From Anaerolineae bacterium (GTDB lineage: Bacteria > Chloroflexota > Anaerolineae > Aggregatilineales > Aggregatilineaceae), in contig JAHDLB010000003.1 of assembly GCA_018432315.1 (NCBI GenBank), positions 62,001 through 126,000 of the forward strand: DNA of 64,000 nt, given 5' to 3'. Both the position numbers and the translations under genes were made by a program. Position 1 is the stretch's first letter. Every line of letters starts with the position of its first letter. Positions 25,210 through 33,578 of the stretch are shown one piece after another. The notes beneath the pieces are model-generated. The model was not told the origin of the DNA. It did no database searches and saw only the letters and a program-made list of their open reading frames with translations.

Positions 25210-26646
25210 TCAGGTCGATTTCAGGTCGATGCCGGTTGTCTCCGCCCAGCGGTGGAGTATCCGGGCGGCGAACCTCTCGTTCGTGTTCTCGAGCGGGAGT
25301 CTGAGCAGCGTGCCCGGCAGCGCCCGGGCGATGGCCGCGGAGCGTTCGTCGCGCTCGAAGGACACGACGAACGCTTTTTTGCGAAAGACGATGTGCTCCG
25401 GCAGGTAGCGCAGCGCCAACTGCTGCAGCAGGTGTTTCTCGAACGCCAGCCCGATCCGCGATTCGCGCGTGAACGCGACGCGGTGCCGGAACGGAATGCC
25501 CAGGCAGAACTCGACGAGATCGACGTCGTAGTACGGATCGGAGGCGAGGATATCCCGGCGAATCGCGGGCTGCGACAGGACCTCGCCATCGGCGGGCGTG
25601 TGGGCCATGAACATCCCGGCCAGGATGAGCTTCTGAACGGCTGAGGTCCGGTCCGGGAACGGGGGCAGGTAGAACGGCGCCGTGTCGCCCGCGAACCGCC
25701 GCGCAAACGAGAGATAGTTGGCGATCAGGGTGCGCCGGTTCAGCGTTGGGTGGGCCTTGCGGCGCAGCGGCCCCGGCAGGAACTGCGTGAAGTAAGCCAG
25801 GTACTGGGCCGGCATGCAGCCCATGATCGTGTCGCTGTTCTGCCCGAAGAAGACCTGCTTCTCGTCCGCGAGGGACGAACGCTGCCACAGGCTCGCCACG
25901 CCCAGGCCGGTCGGCGTCCCGTGAGGCGTCCCGTAGATGCCCGGCAGGTCGTCGATCAGCGATGGGTACGCGTCGGTTTCCAGGGCGTCGACCACGTGGT
26001 GTGCCACCTGGATGGCGCGGGCGTTGGCCTCGGCGTGGGGCGTTTCGGAGCTGGTTTTGCCCCAGGGCGCGGACGTGTAGGCGTTGACCTCCACGCCCGC
26101 CCGGCGCAGGTAAATGCCGATCAGCGCCGAGTCGATGCCCCCGCTCAGGTACAGGCCGACCGGGTCGTGCCGGACGAGGCGCCGGATGGCCTGGCTGAAG
26201 TGCTCCTCGAACCGGGCGACCAGCTCGGCCCGGCTGGCAAAGCGCGCCACGGGCTGCGGGCGCAGCCGGTAGGCATAGACCGTGCTCCGCTGCTGCGAAA
26301 CGGGATCGATGCGGAGAACCGTGCCCGGCGGGACGATGTGGATCGCCTCGACGAGCGGCACCAGGCGCGCGGTGCCGAACTTCAGGTAGGGCACCAGCCC
26401 TTCCGGGTGGAGCCGGTCGTGCGCGGTCACCAGGTCCGTCAGCGACGCCGCGAAGCGGACGCCGTCCGGTGTGTGGCGGTAGTAGAGCGGGACGATTCCC
26501 AGGTGGTCGCGCAGGGCGTAGACGGCGCCGTCCTTCTCGTAGGCGAAGGCGAATGAGGCGTCCCGCCGGCGCTGCTCGTACAGCGCCGCGAAGTTCTCGT
26601 CGGCGAGGTCGGGAGCGTGAAAGTTGTACGAAAACAACACGTGCAT
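25210..26646 (-). CDS. Asparagine synthase-like amidotransferase lacking the N-terminal Cys (478 aa)
   Basis: The C-terminal ~300 residues are an asparagine-synthase (AANH/PP-loop) domain with 'GLYLSGGIDSALIGIYLRRAG' in short blocks: the SGGIDS pyrophosphate loop is intact. The N-terminal ~170 residues resemble the class II glutaminase fold ('AFAYEKDGAVYALRDHLGIVPLYYR', 'RFAASLTDL') but the chain begins Met-His, so the nucleophilic Cys2 of AsnB is missing. It likely does not use glutamine and may, as in beta-lactam or lasso-peptide cyclases, adenylate a carboxylate for another nucleophile or use ammonia. An in-frame start 63 bases upstream is weaker and also lacks Cys. Product unknown. Confidence 0.8.
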   Translation of the reverse strand: MHVLFSYNFHAPDLADENFAALYEQRRRDASFAFAYEKDGAVYALRDHLGIVPLYYRHTPDGVRFAASLTDLVTAHDRLHPEGLVPYLKFGTARLVPLVEAIHIVPPGTVLRIDPVSQQRSTVYAYRLRPQPVARFASRAELVARFEEHFSQAIRRLVRHDPVGLYLSGGIDSALIGIYLRRAGVEVNAYTSAPWGKTSSETPHAEANARAIQVAHHVVDALETDAYPSLIDDLPGIYGTPHGTPTGLGVASLWQRSSLADEKQVFFGQNSDTIMGCMPAQYLAYFTQFLPGPLRRKAHPTLNRRTLIANYLSFARRFAGDTAPFYLPPFPDRTSAVQKLILAGMFMAHTPADGEVLSQPAIRRDILASDPYYDVDLVEFCLGIPFRHRVAFTRESRIGLAFEKHLLQQLALRYLPEHIVFRKKAFVVSFERDERSAAIARALPGTLLRLPLENTNERFAARILHRWAETTGIDLKST

Positions 26647-26809
26647 CGCGGATAATCCCCCGGCAGCCAGGGTGAATGATGGGTCCCGCTCAGTGATGGG
26701 CGGGCGCAACTGAACGGATGTGCGATCCCATTATAACACCGCGCGCGCCGGGCGGCGATGCCCGGCAGCCGGCTTCGGCGCTCGAACGGGGGATTTTATA
26801 TGTTTTTTG

Positions 26810-26837
26810 TTGATATATTATGAGAAATTGTTATACT
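26810..26837 (+). promoter_or_regulatory. Sigma70 promoter for the TYTP-repeat protein
   Basis: TTGATA (26810-26815) and TATACT (26832-26837) are spaced 16 bp in an AT-rich stretch about 75 bases before the start codon. Confidence 0.7.
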
Positions 26838-26913
26838 ATGATTTCAATTAAGACCCAAAAGCCGGGGCCTTCTCTTCAATGCTGCCATTATAACTTTGCA
26901 CAGGAGCCACATG

Positions 26914-28752
26914 ATGATACTCGATCGTTTCCGACGTGTACCCGCGCTGCTGCTCGTCCTGTCGCTGGTTGTGGCGATCGCGGCGCCCCTGCCGGCGCGC
27001 GCCCAGGATGACGGCATTACGCTCGTTGCCGACCAGCCGCTGATCCTGACGCTATCGCCCGGCCAGACGGCCACCCGCGTGTTCGACATCCAGGCGGGGG
27101 ACGGGTTCGAGCTGCGGCTGGACCGGCTGACCGATTTCGCCTTCACCGCCGTGCTGATCGATCCGAACCAGAGCGCCGTCCCGCTGACACCCGGCGCGGA
27201 CGGCAACATTGTCCATGCCGCCGACGCTGCGGCGCCCGGAGGGCGGTATACGCTCGTGCTTCAGGCGGGGGCCGCTGCCGGGGGCGACCTGCTGATCCAG
27301 CTCGCGGGCGGCGGCGCTCCGCCGGTGCCGCTGGCGCTGGGCGAGACGGGAGTCACGGTTGAAGCGGCGGCGCAGCGCTTCAGCCTGGACCCGGTGCCGG
27401 ACGTCCTGTTCACATCGCTGTCGGTCGAGACGGTCGTGCCCGAGGGCGTGCCGGGGATCGGCCTGCCCGCGCTGAGCCTGGTCGACGAGACCAGCGGCGA
27501 GACAATCCTCGATTTCGCGCCGTCGGTGCTGGTCCTGCCGGCGGTGGCGGCGATGCTGCCCGCCGGTGGCTCTTTCGTGCTCGCGATCGAGCCGGGCGAA
27601 GACACGCTCGACGTGCTGATCACCTGGGACGCGATCCCGGTCGAGAGCACGCCCGTGCCGCCCGCCCAGCCGCCCGCGAGCGGATCGTCGGGCGCGCCGC
27701 CCGTTGCATCGGGGACGTGCGTGGTGGCGTTCGCGGGTAACGTGAACGTGCGCTATGGCCCAGGGCTGGCCTACCAGCCGCCGATCGGCGTGGCGCAGGC
27801 CGGGACGACGCTCCCGGTGACGGGCAAGAATCAGGACGGAAGCTGGTGGCAGGTGCTCTACAACGGTGGGCCGGGATGGGTGTCCTCCCAGGTGGCCGCG
27901 ACCAGCACACAGGGCGATTGCAGCGGGGTGACCGTCGCCAGCTTCCCGGCAGTGGGCGATACGTCCGCCTTGACGCCATCTGCGTCGGGATCGGTGACGC
28001 CGACCTACACGCCCGGCGGGCCGACCGTGACGCCGACGTACACGCCCAGCCCAACCTACACGCCCGGCGGCCCGACGGTCACCCCCACCTGGACCTACAC
28101 GCCGAGCTACACGCCCAGCGTGACGTACACTTATACGCCGACGTACACCCCCAGCCCGACCTACACGCCCGGCGGCCCGACGTTGACGCCCACCTGGACC
28201 TACACGCCGAGCTACACGCCGACGGCAACCTGGACCTACACGCCCAGCTATACGCCAACTGCAACCTGGACCTACACGCCCAGCTATACGCCCACGCAGC
28301 CCCAGCAACAGCAGTTCCAGCAGCCGTCCGCGACGTATACGCCAAGTTACACGCCCACCACGCCGCCGCCCCCGCCAACCGCGCCGCCGGATGCGAACTT
28401 CAACGCTCCGCTGAACATCCCGCTCGACAGCACGACATCGGTGACCGATTTCGTATCGTACCCCGGCGGTGACACGGAAGATCGCGTGCGGTGGGACATC
28501 AGCGGCATGAACCCCAACGCGGCGCTGTCCGGGGGCCGGGCGCGGCTGATCATCGCCGTGTCGTGTTTCGGCACCGGGACGCAGAACATCCAGTTCTTCA
28601 CCGGGGGGCAGACGTTCTCGTGCGGCCAGACCATCGTCGACCGTGAAGTGACTGCCGACAGCCGGACCGGGCAGGTGACGATCAGCGCCGTCGCCGGCGA
28701 GAACACCTACGTTCAATGGGTGCTGACCGGCACCGCCACGCGCGTCAGCTAG
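26914..28752 (+). CDS. Secreted SH3b protein with TYTP/SYTP repeats (612 aa)
   Basis: A signal peptide (about 1-32, 'PLPARAQ') leads to a region of about 200 residues with two similar beta-rich domains ('PLILTLSPGQTATRVFDIQ', 'GVTVEAAAQRFSLDP'), resembling pre-peptidase C-terminal domains. An SH3b domain follows at about 265-330 ('GNVNVRYGPGLAYQPPIG', 'GSWWQVLYNGGPGWVSS'). Then comes a linker of about 110 residues built from repeats of Tyr-Thr-Pro-Ser/Gly, and a C-terminal beta domain of about 120 residues with two Cys. It is an extracellular or wall-associated protein of unknown role. AGGAG lies at a suitable distance from ATG 26911 or 26914. Confidence 0.82.
   Translation: MILDRFRRVPALLLVLSLVVAIAAPLPARAQDDGITLVADQPLILTLSPGQTATRVFDIQAGDGFELRLDRLTDFAFTAVLIDPNQSAVPLTPGADGNIVHAADAAAPGGRYTLVLQAGAAAGGDLLIQLAGGGAPPVPLALGETGVTVEAAAQRFSLDPVPDVLFTSLSVETVVPEGVPGIGLPALSLVDETSGETILDFAPSVLVLPAVAAMLPAGGSFVLAIEPGEDTLDVLITWDAIPVESTPVPPAQPPASGSSGAPPVASGTCVVAFAGNVNVRYGPGLAYQPPIGVAQAGTTLPVTGKNQDGSWWQVLYNGGPGWVSSQVAATSTQGDCSGVTVASFPAVGDTSALTPSASGSVTPTYTPGGPTVTPTYTPSPTYTPGGPTVTPTWTYTPSYTPSVTYTYTPTYTPSPTYTPGGPTLTPTWTYTPSYTPTATWTYTPSYTPTATWTYTPSYTPTQPQQQQFQQPSATYTPSYTPTTPPPPPTAPPDANFNAPLNIPLDSTTSVTDFVSYPGGDTEDRVRWDISGMNPNAALSGGRARLIIAVSCFGTGTQNIQFFTGGQTFSCGQTIVDREVTADSRTGQVTISAVAGENTYVQWVLTGTATRVS
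27999..28362 (+). repeat. In-frame tandem repeats encoding TYTP units
   Basis: Units such as 'ACCTACACGCCCGGCGGGCC' and 'GACCTACACGCCCAGCTATA' recur in register in the coding strand, giving peptide blocks TYTPGGPT, TYTPSYTP and TATWTYTP. Some copies differ only at third positions while others are identical, indicating recent slippage or unequal exchange on top of an older array. Length is expected to vary between strains. Confidence 0.9.
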
Positions 28753-28857
28753 GGCGCGTCGCTGGCCTGCCCGCACCACAGTCGCCAGATAGAGGTTGCC
28801 GCCCGTTGGGGTTAGCGGGCGGCGACTGGGCGACAGCTTTTGTCCGTTTGGCAGGGG

Positions 28858-29394
28858 TTATTTGCGTTCCGGTTCGTAGATGAGCGCGGCCACGCCCGCG
28901 CTGAGTGTTCGCGCTTCCACGAGTTTGAGCGTCGCGGTGGTTCCTTCCTCAAAGAGACGCCTGCCTTTGCCCAGCACCACCGGATAGACGAGCAGCCGGT
29001 AGCGATCGACGAGATCGTGCTGCATGAGCGTTTGCACGAGCGTGGCGCTGCCGTGGACCGTGATGTCCCGGCCATCCTGCTGCTTGAGCCTGAGGACTTC
29101 GTCCACTACGTTGTTTTTGATGAGCACGGAGTTGTTCCACTCCACCTTGTCGAGCGTCGTGGAGACGACGTATTTACGGACGCTGTTAAAGTACGGCGCG
29201 CCTTCGTCCTTGCTCTCCGGCCATGCTGCGGCGAACCCCTGGTAGGTCACGCGTCCCAGCAGCAGGGCATCGCTGGCGCTCGTCTCCTCGCCTTTGAACG
29301 CTGCGATCTCGTCATTCCAGTACTTGAACGTCCACCCCGGCTCTTCCATGACGCCATCCAGCGACACGAATTCAGTGACGACCAGTTTCCGCAT
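28858..29394 (-). CDS. Dihydrofolate reductase-like (RibD C-terminal family) protein (178 aa)
   Basis: Members of this family have a DHFR fold and bind NADPH; most are uncharacterised single-domain proteins. The opening 'RKLVVTEFVSLDGVMEEPG' pattern, 'DALLLGRVTYQGFAAAWP', 'KYVVSTTL' and 'DITVHGSATLVQTLMQHDLVD' are diagnostic, as is the C-terminal 'YPVVLGKGRRLFEEG'. Length is normal. The ATG at 29394 is chosen because homology starts there; a longer open frame upstream is antisense noise. It may be a stand-alone oxidoreductase, not a true folate enzyme. It is transcribed like the response regulator gene 107 bp upstream. Confidence 0.92.
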   Translation of the reverse strand: MRKLVVTEFVSLDGVMEEPGWTFKYWNDEIAAFKGEETSASDALLLGRVTYQGFAAAWPESKDEGAPYFNSVRKYVVSTTLDKVEWNNSVLIKNNVVDEVLRLKQQDGRDITVHGSATLVQTLMQHDLVDRYRLLVYPVVLGKGRRLFEEGTTATLKLVEARTLSAGVAALIYEPERK

Positions 29395-29501
29395 GATGTT
29401 CTCCTTTTTCCATCCTTTGACGATGAGGCTACGTTGACGCTGCAAAAAGGTGAACGCCCCGTCACGTACTGGGGCGCTGCGTCGGTACAGGGAAGGCCGC
29501 G

Positions 29502-32500
29502 TCAGCCAATCTGGGCCTGGCGCTGGTAGGTGATGAACCGCGCGATTTCGCGGTCGGTCAGGTCGCGCGGGGGCATCACCAGGTAATACCCGTCGGCCCA
29601 CAGCGGCTGATAGCCGTCCAGCCATTCGGGGTGGAGCGCGCTGACGCGGTGGGTGGTTTCGTCCATCAGGTGCGCGATCACGTCGTCGGGCTCCGCTTTT
29701 TGCGGCACGCACAGCGACACCGCGATGAAATCGGCGTTGACCTCCACCGACTCGATGCGCCAGCCGTGCTCCGCGCCGATTTCGAAGACCCACTTGCGCA
29801 GGTCGTCGGCGAACGTGCCCGCCAGTTCCTGGCCGGGATCGCGCGGCAGCCACAGGCAGGTGAAGCCCATGTCGGCCTCTTCCTGGCCGCCGGGACGCGG
29901 CAGCACGCCCGCCTCGTCCGCGATGCGCCTCTCTTCGTCGATGCGCCAGTCCGCCGGGCGCTGCATGTCGGTGGGGCGGCTGGGCTCGGTCCGGGCGGCG
30001 GGGGGCTCGTCACCGGCGAGCGACTCCTCGGCCTCGGGCACGAGGTCCAGCGACTGGCCGAGGCGCTGCGCCTGGCGGCGGATCACGCTCACAGTCGTGT
30101 CGAGGTGGAACACCATGCTCAGGATCAGGTCGCCGGCGACCAGCTTGCTGTACAGCAGGAAGTCGCCCGCCTCCGGCAGGGTGATGTAGCGCATCAGCGA
30201 GTCGGTATCGTCGCTGCTGCGGGTCTGCCACGCGCCGTCGACGAGGTCGAACAGGCGATCCATCGCCACATCGGGCAGATCGCCCGCCCCGGCCAGCATC
30301 TCGCCCGGGCGGCTGAGCATGGTCGCCTGGGCCGAGCTTTCCAGCGAATACTGGGTGAGCTGGATGGCGATTTGCGTCAGGGTGACCTCGTCGTCTTCGT
30401 CGCCGGGCGCAGGGCCGGCATCCTCGCCGCTCAGCAGGCGGGCCGCGGCCTCGACCGGCACCGGGATCAGGTGGTCGTCGTCGATGGGGATGATCTCCTC
30501 AACCTCGTCCCACATGGGGACCGCTTCGTGTGCTTCGTCATAGGCGGCGGGCGGCGCGTCCGGTTCGGGCGCGAATTCCCCGGCTTCGTCCGGCGGCGCT
30601 TCGAAGGGCGCGTCGCCGGCCTGCGCGTCCTCGTCGTAGGCGGGGAACACCAGCTCGGCCTCTTCCTGAACCCCGGCGTAAAATGCCTCGGCGATGGCGT
30701 CGTCCAGGTCGTCCACTTCCCAATCGGCCTCCGGCTGGGCGAACGGCTCCTCGCTCGCGGACGCCTCCACCAGGTTCAACAACTGCTCCAGCGCCTCGGA
30801 GTCGTCCATCGCGGACGGCTCCTCCTCACCGGGCGGTTCGGCGCCGGTGCCTTCCATGCGGTCGAACAGCGATTCGAGCGACTGCGCGCCCTCCAGCGAG
30901 GACGCGTCGCCCCAGGACGGCAGCGGCTTGAGGCGCGGGCGCCCGCTGCGCGGCGGCGGCAACTGCTGCTCGATCTGGCTCAGCAACCGGTTGAGCGAAA
31001 AATCTTCGCTGGCCTCGTCCCGCGAGACGGCGCTGAGCGCCGCCGTGGCGGGGTAGTGCGACGAGTCCTCGGCGTCGACCGGCGGCTCCTCGACCGGCTC
31101 CGCCTCCGCGCCGATGCCCATTTCGACCGGGTCCAGCCCTTCGGCCTCGTATTCCTTCAGCCATTCGGGCGCGTCGCGTTCTTCGGACAACTCGCCGGGC
31201 AAGATGCGATCGCGCGGCTGGGAACCGGGACCGGCCTGGGGCGCGCCGCCGTAGGTCGGCTCTGGGAAGTCCTCGTCGTCGATCTCGCGGCCCGCCAGCG
31301 CTTCGAGCACGCCCTCGAACGAGGGATCGAACAGGTCGTGCATCACGTCGCCAATGGTGGGATCCTCCAGGTCCGCGATCGCGCCGTCGGGCACGTCCGG
31401 GCCGAGCGACTGCCCGCGCCGGATGGCGTCCAGCACGTAATCGAGTTCCGTCTCGCCTTCGTCCGAGACGTCGTTGGGTTCTTCGCGGGCCGTATCGGCG
31501 GCGATCGAGGCGAGCAGGTCTTCCAGCCAGCGGCGGCGGGTGCGCCTTTCTCCCGGCCCGCGCATGGAGTCGACGAGCTGGTGAAAGGCTTCGTCATCCG
31601 GCGACAGGGGGCGCGCGTTGGGCGGCGACTGGGCCACCGCGTCGAGCACCTCGCCGAAGGTGGACGGGTCGTGCTCCTGCACGTCGGTCGCCAGGAACTG
31701 CCGCACGCCCGGCAGGTCTTGCTGCGGGACGGTGGGCGTGTCCTCTTCCTGGGTGGGCGGCTCGCCCAAAAACGGCTCGAACAGGCGCGTCCCGGCGCCC
31801 TCCATCACCCAGCCGTGCGCTTCGAGCACGTCTTCGTCACCGGCTTCCGCGCCGGGGTCGTCGCTGAAACGCACCGTCCCGGCGGGCTGGGACTGGTCGT
31901 CCAGCTCGTGCGTGTCGGAGAGCTGTGACGTGGGCGGTGCAGCGTCCCATTGCAGCAGCGCCGTCGTTTTAGCTGGCGTAGCGGGCGCGTCGTCGAGCTG
32001 TTTGGTGCCGTAATCGGCTTCCGGCTCGTCGAGGTCCCGGGGCCCGCCCTCCTCGAACGCTTCCAGCTCGCGGAGAATGGCGTCCGGATCGCTGGCGAGG
32101 CTGTCGGCGCCGCTGTCGCCCAGTTTGTCGCGCTCGACGCCGTCCAGCAGCTCGGTCGGCGACGGGGTCGGGCGCGCGGCGTCCTCCTCTTCGGGCACCA
32201 GGTGGCGCAGCGTGGCCGGCATGGCGGGCGGGACGAAGGCATCTTCCGGCGCGGGCGAAGCGCTCGCGCGGCTCGCCAGGCTCCGCAGGTGGGGGATCAG
32301 GTCGCGGGCCATGTACGGCTTGGACAGCACGCCCTGAATGTCCAGAAACCGCGCGCGCTCGCGGTGCAGGTCGGTGTGCGGCGTCATGACGATCGGCAGG
32401 TCCGGCTGGATGTGGCGCAGATCCGCGATCAGTTCCATCACGTCCTGCTCGGGGATCTCGAAGTCGAGCACGGCGACGTCGTGCCGCCCGCGTTCGAGCG

Positions 32501-32624
32501 AGTCCTGGGCGGCGGGCCCGGTGGCCGACACGCTGACGTGAAACTCGCCGGTATCTTCGAGCGCCTGTTTGAGGCTCACCACGAACGTGATATCGGGGTC
32601 GATGATTAAAATGCGTGTGGTCAT
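29502..32624 (-). CDS. Response regulator with long acidic linker and inactive IS200-type transposase domain (1040 aa)
   Basis: Residues 1-~120 are a receiver domain with the acidic pair near D9/D11, phospho-acceptor D54 in 'AVLDFEIP', Thr/Ser in 'IVMTPHT' and the conserved Lys in 'VLSKPY', so it is probably phosphorylatable. About 750 residues of acidic, low-complexity sequence follow. The last ~120 residues align with the Y1 (IS200/IS605 TnpA) fold: 'FTCLWLPRDPG' with the YHIVW strand, 'VNADFIAVSLCVP' with the D-H-I-H-I (HUH) strand, 'LWADGYYLV' with LWxxxxF, and 'IARFITYQ' with the QYIENQ helix. Both HUH His residues and the nucleophilic Tyr are replaced (Phe, Ala, Phe), so it cannot cut DNA. 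DNA or RNA hairpin binding is possible. No histidine kinase is adjacent. Confidence 0.8.
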   Translation of the reverse strand: MTTRILIIDPDITFVVSLKQALEDTGEFHVSVSATGPAAQDSLERGRHDVAVLDFEIPEQDVMELIADLRHIQPDLPIVMTPHTDLHRERARFLDIQGVLSKPYMARDLIPHLRSLASRASASPAPEDAFVPPAMPATLRHLVPEEEDAARPTPSPTELLDGVERDKLGDSGADSLASDPDAILRELEAFEEGGPRDLDEPEADYGTKQLDDAPATPAKTTALLQWDAAPPTSQLSDTHELDDQSQPAGTVRFSDDPGAEAGDEDVLEAHGWVMEGAGTRLFEPFLGEPPTQEEDTPTVPQQDLPGVRQFLATDVQEHDPSTFGEVLDAVAQSPPNARPLSPDDEAFHQLVDSMRGPGERRTRRRWLEDLLASIAADTAREEPNDVSDEGETELDYVLDAIRRGQSLGPDVPDGAIADLEDPTIGDVMHDLFDPSFEGVLEALAGREIDDEDFPEPTYGGAPQAGPGSQPRDRILPGELSEERDAPEWLKEYEAEGLDPVEMGIGAEAEPVEEPPVDAEDSSHYPATAALSAVSRDEASEDFSLNRLLSQIEQQLPPPRSGRPRLKPLPSWGDASSLEGAQSLESLFDRMEGTGAEPPGEEEPSAMDDSEALEQLLNLVEASASEEPFAQPEADWEVDDLDDAIAEAFYAGVQEEAELVFPAYDEDAQAGDAPFEAPPDEAGEFAPEPDAPPAAYDEAHEAVPMWDEVEEIIPIDDDHLIPVPVEAAARLLSGEDAGPAPGDEDDEVTLTQIAIQLTQYSLESSAQATMLSRPGEMLAGAGDLPDVAMDRLFDLVDGAWQTRSSDDTDSLMRYITLPEAGDFLLYSKLVAGDLILSMVFHLDTTVSVIRRQAQRLGQSLDLVPEAEESLAGDEPPAARTEPSRPTDMQRPADWRIDEERRIADEAGVLPRPGGQEEADMGFTCLWLPRDPGQELAGTFADDLRKWVFEIGAEHGWRIESVEVNADFIAVSLCVPQKAEPDDVIAHLMDETTHRVSALHPEWLDGYQPLWADGYYLVMPPRDLTDREIARFITYQRQAQIG

Positions 32625-32695
32625 GACGCGGCCCACCCGGATTGACTGATCAGCTTATGACCATTGTACTGTGAGCGCGTCACCAGGGCAACGGC

Positions 32696-32724
32696 TGGAC
32701 ACCGCCCCTGTTTCGTCGTAGAAT
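32696..32724 (+). promoter_or_regulatory. Promoter of the structured RNA
   Basis: TGGACA (32696-32701) and TAGAAT (32719-32724) are spaced exactly 17 bp. Each is one base from consensus. The expected start (near 32731) falls just before the 5' strand of the long closing stem at 32736. Confidence 0.7.
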
Positions 32725-32730
32725 GAGAAA

Positions 32731-32846
32731 TAACACATGAGTGACCTGCTGCCTCTGGCGCTGTGACGCCGCTTGATACACCTGACGTTTGATGCGTCAT
32801 TTGGAAGTATCCTCAATTTGTAGCAGAAGCGTCACTCATGTTTTTT
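32731..32846 (+). ncRNA. Candidate structured non-coding RNA, about 110-115 nt
   Basis: The region has no reading frame but folds compactly. CATGAGTGAC (32736-32745) pairs perfectly with GTCACTCATG (32831-32840). CTGCTGC (32746-32752) pairs with GTAGCAG (32820-32826). Inside are two hairpins: GGCG/CGCC (32757-32760, 32767-32770) and a longer one with GATAC/GTATC (32775-32779, 32807-32811), CC/GG and TGACG/CGTCA (32783-32787, 32795-32799). Six T residues follow the closing stem. A 17-bp-spaced promoter precedes it. I could not match it to SRP RNA, 6S RNA or a known riboswitch. The reverse strand has a weaker T-run and no comparable promoter. Confidence 0.65.
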
Positions 32847-32860
32847 GTGCGCGGCCCGGT

Positions 32861-33400
32861 TCAGTCCTCCCGCACGGTGCCCCGGTAGTCCTCGATGAAG
32901 TCCACGATCAGCTCGCGGTCGATTGCGTCCAACGCCAGCAGGCGCGTCCAGGCGGTGACGGCGAAGCGATCGTCCATGTTGGTGTACGGGTGCAGAATGA
33001 GCTGCTCGGTCCCGGCGTCGTTCAGGATGCCGCGCAGCGTCTCGACGTCTGCCGCGCAGCCGTCGGGGCAGTTGTAGTGCAGGATCACCGCGCCCCGTTC
33101 GAGCGCGTGAAGCTGCGCCGCGTCCGACAGAGTCGTCGCGTGCTCGCCCCAGCTCACCTCTTCCGGCATGTGCGGGCCGGAGGTGGGCGGGTGGCTGATG
33201 TACACGTCGCTCGCCACCTGGACCTGCACGTGCCGGCGGCCCATGTCGGGCAGGATGCGCACGTCGTTTTTCTCCGGCGTGAGCAGGGCGGCCACCGCCA
33301 GCGCCGTCGAGCTGACGACGATGACCAGGATGACGAACGCGAGCAGCAGCAGCTTGTTGCGGCGCGCCGGGTGCGCCGTCTGGTACGGAACGATGCTCAT
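32861..33400 (-). CDS. DUF3105 family membrane protein (179 aa)
   Basis: An N-terminal membrane segment (about 15-42) precedes an extracytoplasmic domain matching DUF3105: 'HPPTSGPHMPE' (Pro-Pro-x-Ser-Gly-x-His), 'LHALERGAVILHYNC' (His-Ala-Leu-Glu-Arg-Gly) and the C-terminal 'FAVTAWTRLLALD'. The conserved His residues suggest metal binding; function is unknown in the family. GGAGGACTC precedes the ATG. The 5' end is divergent from the aminopeptidase gene and the 3' end abuts the structured RNA. Confidence 0.85.
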   Translation of the reverse strand: MSIVPYQTAHPARRNKLLLLAFVILVIVVSSTALAVAALLTPEKNDVRILPDMGRRHVQVQVASDVYISHPPTSGPHMPEEVSWGEHATTLSDAAQLHALERGAVILHYNCPDGCAADVETLRGILNDAGTEQLILHPYTNMDDRFAVTAWTRLLALDAIDRELIVDFIEDYRGTVRED

Positions 33401-33578
33401 GAGTCCTCCGCCGAACCGTCTTCACTGAATAGCCCAGATAAATTATAGCAAAATCGTCTTTTCGCCCGCACGCGCGCGTAGCAGCGCCCTCTCACCTGTG
33501 CTATAGTCGAAGCCTGCCCAGGCGGCCAGCGCTGCCGGGCCTCAAGTATTTTGTCTGTGCAGACAGAAGGCGAAGAAC

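Noticed and set aside
27999-28362. CRISPR-like array
   Set aside because: The repeats are contiguous, in frame and encode TYTP peptide units; there are no spacers or cas genes.
29678-30543. Separate Pro/Arg-rich genes inside the response regulator linker
   Set aside because: They are antisense or alternate-frame readings of an acidic low-complexity linker.
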